Assembly: GCA_009103225.1 (NCBI GenBank)
Contig: RHPI01000575.1
Coordinates: 171,527-235,526, forward strand
DNA length: 64,000 nucleotides
DNA from: Chlorokybus atmophyticus
Lineage: Eukaryota; Streptophyta; Chlorokybophyceae; Chlorokybales; Chlorokybaceae
Reading direction: 5' to 3'
Shown here: positions 56,950 to 64,000 of the stretch, in pieces
How the letters are laid out: every line of letters begins with the position of its first letter
How positions within the stretch are numbered: the first letter of the stretch is position 1
Program-made: the position numbers and the translations under genes
Notes under the pieces: generated by a model
Told to the model about the DNA's origin: nothing
Database searches by the model: none
The model's input: only the letters and a program-made list of their open reading frames with translations

Positions 56950-58990
56950 AGTCGCAACATCTTCCAACTGGGGTAAGAGTAGGACTACACTGACCTGCCT
57001 AGCATAGTGATACACACGAGCAACAAGACCAGCAGCAGCAGCAGCGTGTGCGGAGGCTGCACGCCAGCAGCCGAGTTGCCGGTAAAGTGCGGGCCGGACG
57101 CTCGCGGTCACATTCACCGTGACATGGCCGACCTGTGAACCCGTTACCGTCGCAGCCAGCTCGCGCCGCGCCCAATCGCTCGCCACCAGCACCAGGCGCA
57201 GGTGGCTGCACGTGTACGACTTCGCGTCGTTGTTGAGGACGTGCTTCCCTGCCGATGGTTGTTGTCATCATCAATTTCATCGTCGTCATGGTCACCACCA
57301 TGACCGACATCATCATCATCATCATCACAAGCACCATATTCACACCTGCGCGTGGCTTCGGCTATGCGTTCGAGTTTTTTCGTGCGCTCCAGTGCCCGTT
57401 TCAACTCAGCCGCTGCCCGCTGCTCCTCAGCCACCCTCACCGTGTGCGTAATCTGCACACAGCACGCGCGTGCGTGTGTGCGCGTGTGTGCAGTCTCATT
57501 CTTGTTGAGGGTGAGCGGGTGGTCCGTCGACCAGTCCAGCAGGTCCTCATTGGTGAGATATGCTGCCCCGACGGTGGAGAAACTCTGACTGCCCGGATCG
57601 GTCGCGACTATCAGCGGGCGGAGAGTACCGCCATGCGAGGAAGGGATCTGCCAGATTGCCAAGTGTCACTACGTGTGTCGCGCGTGTGTCGGTTTGCTAA
57701 TTTGTGCGAGCATAACACATGTGCAGTAACGCCAGTGTGAAGCGCGTGATAGCACGCACATGCAAGCGGGTAAACACACAACACCCACAATCTCTTATAC
57801 CAATGCATGTTGATTGGATGCAAGCAACAGCGCATGCATCGGGAGCCAAGTGCACCTGCGAGATGGAATCTCCCTGCACCACGTAGAGAATCAATAGAGA
57901 CAATGTGCGGGAAGTATAGTTGTATTGCAGCTGCAAAGTGCCCCCAAAGCCTGCTGGCGAGATCCCGGCGGGTAGTACTCCACGTCATACGTGACCTGCA
58001 GGACTTCATCGACGCCAGTGCCCACAACCTGTCGCAACACATAGCCCTTGAAAATTACTTATCGACTCATGAAGCAAGTGCTTACGTAAGACATGTGTAT
58101 CTCCCACCTGCTGGCTGGCATACACTGTAGCTGTCTTTAATCCGCCATCCTGTTCCAACTGGAAGATGTACCCGTCCCACGTGCCCGTCAAAACACCGGA
58201 TTGTAGGTCCACTGTCGCGTAACTTGTTGCAACAAAAAGGACTTGGTTGTTAAAATTGTACCCCGCGAACAGCGCGACAAAACCAGCACGATGTGCAGAT
58301 ACAAAGGTCAGCATGGTACATACAGGAAGAAAACATTTGTGTTACAAGAGCGTTAGTCACACACCTGGGTTCGTTAGATTAACGCGAGCAGTGATATCTG
58401 GCTCGTTGGGGTAGTCAGGAAGGTTTACAATCTGAATCTGCTGTGCTGGACCCCACGAGAGTGGGTTTGCATCTGTCCTCTGCAATAAACAACAAGAGGG
58501 TGAGGACTTACTGTGTTCATAACCACACATACCAGGAGCACAAGACAACATCCCACAACTCCCAAGTAACACGACCGGCGCACACGTTATGTCAAGTTGT
58601 ATTACCTGCAAAATGTTTGCTGAGTTGTAGAAGGCTCTCAGAGAGCTCAACCAACGACCGCCTCCACCCACATGACTTGGGTATGAAGCGGAGTAGTCCG
58701 ACACTTTTCTGGGGAAGTAAATGCTCATGCCCAACACGTACCCATAGGGTTGTGGAAGATGGAGTGGGCAAAAGATGTTGCCTTACAACTGCAACATTGC
58801 ACTCGATGAGCGTCTTCCGGCGCTGATCAAGCATCCAAGCTACGTGCAATGGGGAATGAGTGGGACAAAACCAAAAGGAATAACCGAGGAACACTTCACT
58901 CAACTTCAAACCACAATCAGCCGAATATGCGAGTAGAACTTTGTGGTCGTACAGCTGTGCATTGCTAGCTTCTAGCTTGCTGACCAACAG
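56950..58990 (-). CDS. Unrecognised multi-exon gene with an Asp-rich segment
   Basis: Coding-like blocks run down the minus strand. ~58970-58790: YDHKVLLAYSADCGLKLSEV, PLHVAWMLDQRRKTLIECN. ~58750-58615: YGYVLGMSIYFPRKVSDYSA, ending CAG/GTAATA. ~58480-58373: NPLSWGPAQQIQIVNLPDYP, DITARVNL. ~58300-58110: AGYNFNNQVLFVATSYATVD, TGTWDGYIFQLEQDGG. ~58035: VDEVLQVTYDVEYYPPGS. ~57660-57505: STVGAAYLTNEDLLDWSTDH. ~57430-57260: a charged coiled coil, then DDDDDDVGHGGDHDDDEIDD. ~57200-57000: VTVNVTASVRPALYRQLGCW. Several acceptors and donors are clear; others need a frame change, so decay is possible. The extracellular look and acidic run suggest a secreted protein. A signal-peptide-like frame at 59822-59950 (LLCRIILLLLPMLSPL) could be the first exon. 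Confidence 0.45.
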
Positions 58991-58999
58991 GCTGTTTGC

Positions 59000-60525
59000 T
59001 TACAACAGTGACAAACCACCGATGGCAAGCCACGAGTTGAACTGTGCTGCTGTGCAGTGCCCACCGCGTTGCATGGGACGGTCTAGCAAACTTGTTTCGG
59101 TCACTACTAAACAACTGTATACAAACAAGCGGCTTGCGCATGCATGCACGTGCATAGCAACCAGCCTAAGCGTGTGACGCAGCTGCTATGCGCCACACAA
59201 GAGCCGTCAACGCTCATTCCAAAGGTGGTGCACAACGTGCATGCCAGGTTTGAGCTGTGCTACGATGCGTGATATGTAGCTAGCGTTACGGTTGCGTAGG
59301 TCACAATCGCGCATTGGGCGTCCAAAACCCTTGTTCACTGAGAGTGGTCACTTACTCTCTTAACACGCAGAAACGACCAGACAACAGCAATGCTTTTGGC
59401 AGCTTCGTTTGCAATGCGGCTATGTGGCGGTGAGCTGCTCACGCAGGCGAGCAACGCTGACGATGCTGTTTCTCAGCGTTGCTGTTATGCTTGATGCTGA
59501 TGCTCGCTCTTAGTACTGCTGCGGTAATTGGAAGCCGTGGTGGCAGGACGGTGAGAACCGTTGCTACGGTAGAGCAGCTGCTGGGTGCACTGTGCTTAAA
59601 GGCACTGTGTATGTTAGCATTGTTTCTGCTACTGGCCGGGTGAGATTGAGCAAGCTGAACTTGCTGCTTCGAGGCTGTGTGCATGCTGTTGCCATTGGGC
59701 TGCTTTTCTGTGCGGCTAGGCGCTTGCGTGCCTGCGTGCACCCGAAGCTCCTGTATGCGTCTGTGTGTGTGACTGCGCGTTTATAGATGCTTGCACTTGT
59801 GTGCGTGAGCAACACTCCACATTATGATGTACTTCCGGTAAATGTTGCTCGAGCATGGTGGAGGCGCGAGGGGACTGCGGCTCCGGCGGGGGCGAGAGGG
59901 CTGAGCATTGGGAGCAGCAGGAGAATGATCCTGCACAGCAGCACGATCATCGGCGCCAGGAATCCCAGCAAGTTCACAAGTTTACATGTACCTGACTTGT
60001 TTGTTTAAGGCTCATCAGCGCACAAGCCCGGCGGCATTTCTCCATTCTTAAACCAGGCAGGCAAGCATGCATATGTTTGAAATGGTGTGCCTGCACATGG
60101 TGTCCGGATCCAATTTGCCAGTTTCGCATACATACTGTGCAAAACTGTATGTACACTGATCAGATAGTTGCATACAATTGTGATTGCATGCTCAAGAACA
60201 TTGTCAGCTAGTCAGTAAACCCTGCATGCACTGTCACAGAGCATGCAACGGAGTTGGTGTCGCATGGCGCTAATAGAGAACGTAAATTGTGCACGTGTTC
60301 ATGGACATGCAACTATCTGCGACAGGTGCTTGGATGCACATTGACCAGACAGAGTCTGTTTCACTTAGCAGGCCATTACCAAATCCCTGTCAATGCCTAT
60401 TGTGCGTACTACAAATGCCACGAAGAGCAAGTTTGTCGGGCGGCATCGCAAGGGCTTTAGCCGGATAACAGTTCAGCTAGATGGGTAAACAGGCTTCTGT
60501 ATAACAAGAAAGCAGCAACATTGAC
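59000..60525. other. Region between the Asp-rich and galaxin-like genes
   Basis: Apart from the possible signal-peptide exon (59822-59950, minus), no gene is supported. CATGCATG words are common. Confidence 0.35.
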
Positions 60526-61256
60526 CTAGCAGGATTTGCCAATGGGTTTGGTACTAGTGCCGCAGCAGATGTGGGTGAAGGTGTTGTAAGCGATACTGCC
60601 GCAGCAGTTGGCGTTTAAGGGCTGAATGTCGACAACATTGTTGCAGCAGATGTGGTTGAAGGTGTTGTAAGCAACACTGCCGCAGCAGGCAGCGTTCAAG
60701 GGCTTGATCTTGACAACGTTGTTGCAGCAGATGTGGTTGAAGGTGTTGTAAGCAACACTGCCGCAGCAAGCGCCATTTAAGGGGTTGATCTTTACAACGT
60801 CGTTGCAGCAGATGTGGGTGAAGGTGTTGAAAGCAGAACTGCCGCAGCAGTCGGCGTTTATGGGCTTGTTCTTGATGACCTTGTTGCAGCAGATGTGGGT
60901 GCTGGTGTCATACCCTCGACCGTTGCAGTCGGCGGTGGTCAACTGGCGCCGCTCAACGCTTGCATGGGCCAGCCCGCCTCCTGCTAATCACACCACGCTT
61001 GTCAGATCGTCCCAGCGCTCTGCCAGCCCCTTCTACGGTCAGGCAATGGCACCAACACACACATACGCACACACACACGCGCACGCACGCACACACACAC
61101 ACACGCATGGACACCCAGCGGCAACACTTGCTTACCTGCAGCAGCGTCGGAGTCAGCGGCAGCAAAGAAGGCGCAGCAAAGGGCTGGCAGAAGGAGCAGT
61201 AGGCAGACAGGCAGACGGGCCTTGGAAGGGGTGCCGGGACGCACGAGCGAGGCCAT
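60526..61256 (-). CDS. Galaxin-like secreted Cys-rich repeat protein, two exons
   Basis: Exon 1 is 61256-61136 and ends CAG/GTAAGC. Exon 2 is 60980-60526 after GATTAGCAG. Joined they give 191 codons in phase. Residues ~1-35 are a signal peptide (RLPVCLLLLLPALCCAFF). The mature part has about five units of ~27 residues of the type NTFNHICCNNVVKIKPLN and ACCGSVAY, with paired cysteines every 12-15 residues and Tyr/Phe-Asn-Thr before each pair. This is the di-cysteine repeat of galaxin, an exoskeleton matrix protein first described in stony corals; related repeats occur in other eukaryotes. The paired cysteines should form disulphides. It belongs to a neighbourhood of secreted-protein genes. It appears intact. 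Confidence 0.8.
60560..60905 (-). repeat. 81-bp tandem coding repeat
   Basis: GCAGCAGATGTGG..GAAGGTGTT.. units recur every 81 bp about four to five times and encode the galaxin-like units. The central two are nearly identical, which points to recent unequal exchange. Confidence 0.85.
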
Positions 61257-61340
61257 GGCGAATGGATGAGGCTGGGCTGGAGAGGGCACTTCAAACAGCC
61301 TGCAGTTGTGCCACTGAGTAAGCACATAGATGTATTACAC

Positions 61341-61342
<2 letters not shown>

Positions 61343-61430
<88 letters not shown>

Positions 61431-61455
61431 NNNNNNNNNNNNNNNNNNNNNNNNN

Positions 61456-61502
<47 letters not shown>
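61343..61502. repeat. (GA)n microsatellite with assembly gap
   Basis: GA repeat on both sides of 25 Ns (61431-61455). True length is unknown. It lies just upstream of the galaxin-like gene and could affect its promoter. Confidence 0.9.
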
Positions 61503-61506
<4 letters not shown>

Positions 61507-62690
61507 TACCACCTTAAGGCGCACTTCCGCCGACACAGACACACTGCAGCCACCGCGTCACTACCGACGAGCTTGGCCTCTTCATATACTCGCAATGTCG
61601 GTAGCTATGCAGGCGCGACTCGGCCCCGAGTCCGCTCGGCGTGGCGGTGCCTCCGGTACTTTTCGTAGGCAGGCACACGGGTTGCAGGCTGCAACTTGCA
61701 GCCTGCAGCCAAAAACACTAGGCCTATCATGGATATTTTGAAGATGCTGACAGGATGGGATGGTCTCTGCTCCCGTCGCCCCATCGCTTGTTCCAATTGG
61801 TTACTAGGTGCGGTTGTACCCGCAAAACGAACGTGTCCGCCAACCAGCACAAGTCACGTAAGCTACACCGTATCTGGGTTGAAACACGGAGCGGAGGTGC
61901 TCCGCTGTGACTTTTCGATGCAGGATATAAGGCCCTAGGCCCACCTGTGGGCGTGGTAATCTTGCTAGGAAGAGCACAGGGTGCTGCAACGCGGCGCGCC
62001 CACGTCGCGAGTTGCGACGCCGCCAGATGAATGCGTGCATCGAACGTCCGACCAATTGGCCGCCGTGCGATCAATTGATCAGACGGTCGACCGCGATGAT
62101 TCTGGCGGCCGGCTGCCAGTTGACCGGCATGGTCTCGTTGCTCGGCCGATATTGACCATGAACGCCTACAAGTAAGGCCGATTTGCACCGGTTTAATTCT
62201 GAAACTGAGCGACACGACCTGCCCCCCGTGATAGTGGCTGCCATGACACTGCATGAGAGCCATAAGCAGATTCATACATAACTATTATTATATATTTGAA
62301 CATGTGATGTTGGGCAACCGTTCTAGCGTGGCCGAGATTGGGTAACGAGGTGATTTAGGTGGCTTAGCAACTTCATTTACTTATTCGTAGCTTAGTTGAA
62401 CTTGCATGTGCAGCATATAACATTGCAGCTTGCCATAAGCGAGAGTTATCTAACTCACTTGCATTTATGAGAAAAACTCTCAGAATCAAATCGTCACCAA
62501 CTTGTTTCATTTGCATAAACTACTTCAATGGATCAAGTACACGATATCGCCAACTTTCAATCAATTACTCATATTTCGTCATATCCATTGCATAAGATTC
62601 CGCAACTTTGATGCCATTCGTACATCTGCGTCATAAACAACAGTGTTAGAATTATGATTGTTGATGCATCTTATTAACCAAAACATAAAA
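61503..62690. other. Intergenic, no gene recognised
   Basis: 61680-61710 has a short palindrome (GGCTGCAACTTGCAGCCTGCAGCC). 62280-62660 is A/T-rich. Nothing with coding character is seen. Confidence 0.4.
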
Positions 62691-63215
62691 ACGTGGCATG
62701 TGCGTGCAGTGCAATGCGCGAGTGTGGGTGTGACTGAGTGCAAGTGTGGGCGCTGGTGCCATGCAATCGTGTGTAGGTCAATGTACGTTTGGTGTGCAGT
62801 GTGTGCGTGTGTATTTGTGTGCTTCAGTTGGTGTGTGTGCATGCACGTGTGTGTCAATCGGTGTGTGAAAGCGCTGCTGTGTGCTTTTGTGTGCGTGCAC
62901 ATGGATACGTGTGTGCGCGTGTGTTAGACATCTGCGTGTGCAATAACATGCGGTGCAATGCGAGTGTCGGTGAATACGTGTATGCGCACAATTCTGTGAA
63001 GTGACAAATAAGAACGTGCGTGTCCCTGCGTGTGTCACTCAATGTGGGTCAGGTGTGTGCATTTGCGTGCGTGCAGTGCAATGCGCAGGTGTGGGTGAGA
63101 TCCAGTGTGTACGCACGCTTGTGTGCACACAAGCACGTGTGTCAATCAGTGCCATGGATTGACAGTAGTAGGCCTGATGTGCAATGTGTGCGTGTGTATT
63201 GTGTCTAATGATTGG
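62691..63215. repeat. GT-rich degenerate minisatellite
   Basis: Words such as GTGCAGTGCAATGCGC, GTGTGTCAATC and GTGTGCGTGTGT recur; the segment starting at ~62700 is partly repeated from ~63070. Frames across it are low-complexity Val/Cys and are not genes. Confidence 0.65.
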
Positions 63216-63774
63216 CGCGTGTGCGTGTACTAACTTACCTAGCGCGACGCCGTGGCTCTGGCAACTGCCGGCCGTCGCCGCTACGGCCTATATGGCGGCC
63301 TGCTCTGCGCCCTGGTCAGCCTGGTCCGTTTGCGTACAGTCTGTGAGCTTGTGCGGCAGTAGCGCCGACCAGAGCTGGCATACCGCACATGCTTTGAGCT
63401 GTGCTCACAAGCATTTTTGCCGCCGCCGCCGCCGTCATCAGTGCAGCCATTGCCGCCACTTGGCCACAACTCTTAGGCGAAGAGGAGAGGACGGACTGAA
63501 GACGCTGACGGTTCTGAAACGCCGACGGAAGTCCAACCGCCGACAATCGACGGGCCGGCGGTCGATGGGCCAGCTTGTGGGCCACGGGAAGCAGGAAGCA
63601 AGCCTTCCTCACCTTGCTCAGCAAGGTGAGGAAGGCTTGCTTCCGACTTCCAGGCTGGTTGTGCTCAACGCAAGTCTGGAGCTCATATTTTTTACGTTCC
63701 ACAATGATTCTCGCTTTGCGCGTGTCGCAATCGAACGCTTCACGCGTCGTGAGTCGACTCGTGACTCGTGATTG
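63216..63774. other. G/C-rich unassigned segment with hairpin
   Basis: No gene is recognised. The composition changes to G/C-rich with GCCGCC repeats (63418-63436) and includes the hairpin at 63594-63644. Confidence 0.35.
63594..63644. other. Perfect 24-bp hairpin with 3-nt loop
   Basis: The stem from GGAAGCAAGCC to CACCTTGC (63594-63617) is exactly complementary to 63621-63644, with loop TCA. So tight a foldback in genomic DNA may be a recent inverted duplication or an assembly or amplification artefact. Confidence 0.8.
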
Positions 63775-63871
63775 TCGTTGTCACGCCCATAGGGCTGGCG
63801 AAAGTTACTCTTTGTCACTTACTTTTTTGATAAACAATGTGGCTATGTGTGCATCCATGTGGACTTTGGCC
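63775..63871 (+). repeat. Short dispersed repeat (copy 2)
   Basis: Matches 55415-55515 in the same orientation and ends where the copia LTR starts. Confidence 0.6.
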
Positions 63872-64000
63872 AGGATATTCTTGTATCCGGTCAGCTCGCC
63901 TTGTGGATAAGAATAGCCGCGAAAAGATGCAGGCGCGAGAAGGTGCCAGTCGAGAAAGGTCCAGGCGAGGACTTCAGTCGAGAAGGTTCCAGCCGCGGAG
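63872..64000 (+). mobile_element. Copia-family LTR, partial, runs off the window
   Basis: From GGATATTCTTGTATCCGG onward it matches 51578-51710 at about 90%: CCGGTCAGCTCGCC, GTGGATAA, AATAGCCGCGA, GTCGAGAAAGG. The first bases (TGTTGA) are not present, so the 5' edge is truncated or altered. Confidence 0.75.

Noticed and set aside
60550-60905. CRISPR-like array from the regular 81-bp units
   Set aside because: The units are contiguous coding repeats of a Cys-rich protein, without spacers, in a eukaryotic gene.
62691-63215. Val/Cys-rich frames as a possible Cys-rich secreted peptide
   Set aside because: They are translations of a GT-rich minisatellite, with no signal peptide or stable pattern.

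Overview
The window is eukaryotic nuclear DNA: intron-split genes with mostly GT-AG boundaries (one probable GC-AG), genes on both strands without operons, dense retrotransposons and DNA transposons, long (GA)n and (TA)n arrays, and assembly gaps at 9395, 30652 and 61431-61455. The host cannot be named from sequence alone. A NIDO-domain gene and a galaxin-like gene suggest an organism with secreted matrix proteins. A chromovirus with an initiator-Met tRNA primer site and a DIRS-type element with an opposed tyrosine recombinase fit an alga or another protist. The code is standard: a 1,190-codon intact pol contains no internal stop.

Layout. 1-5205 and 13008-17850 are two diverged copies of one ~5 kb repeat in inverted orientation. 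Each holds a dead pogo/jerky-type DDE transposase and a tRNA-derived SINE. The ~7.8 kb between them carries a NIDO pseudogene (5.2-6.0 kb), an intact LENG1-like gene (7.1-8.4 kb, +) and a multi-exon NIDO gene (9.1-11.7 kb, -) with a huge (GA)n array in an intron. 18.1-18.5 kb is a palindromic MITE. 19.0-21.1 kb is a DIRS-like remnant with recombinase and RNase H convergent. 21.1-22.2 kb is an A-B-A' repeat related to the 5' flank of the Helitron at 46-50 kb.

22.2-29.1 kb (-) is the most notable object: a degraded Ty3/gypsy element whose polyprotein carries a complete cytosine-C5 DNA methyltransferase domain between protease and reverse transcriptase, and a PHD finger after the integrase. It abuts a LINE endonuclease fragment at 29.1-29.9 kb. 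29.9-32.9 kb is largely unassigned.

34.7-42.9 kb is a coiled-coil/RING-finger gene interrupted inside the RING by a complete, very young chromovirus (36610-42655; LTRs nearly identical, 5-bp target duplication TGCGG, gag and pol open, -1 frameshift junction, chromodomain). 43.7-45.0 kb (-) is an unrecognised multi-exon gene. 46.0-50.6 kb (-) is a decayed Helitron. 51.6-53.8 kb is a Ty1/copia derivative with gag and protease but no polymerase. 54.8-55.5 kb is a LINE 3' remnant. 57-59 kb (-) holds exons of an unrecognised, probably secreted, Asp-rich protein. 60.5-61.3 kb (-) is a two-exon galaxin-like secreted protein. The window ends inside another copia-family LTR.

How it works together: the host genes are few. 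The cluster of secreted-protein genes (NIDO, Asp-rich, galaxin-like) suggests extracellular matrix. Most of the remaining sequence is nested mobile DNA. The methyltransferase-bearing retroelement links element biology to host DNA methylation, and several dead elements here carry stop codons of the kind produced by C-to-T change.
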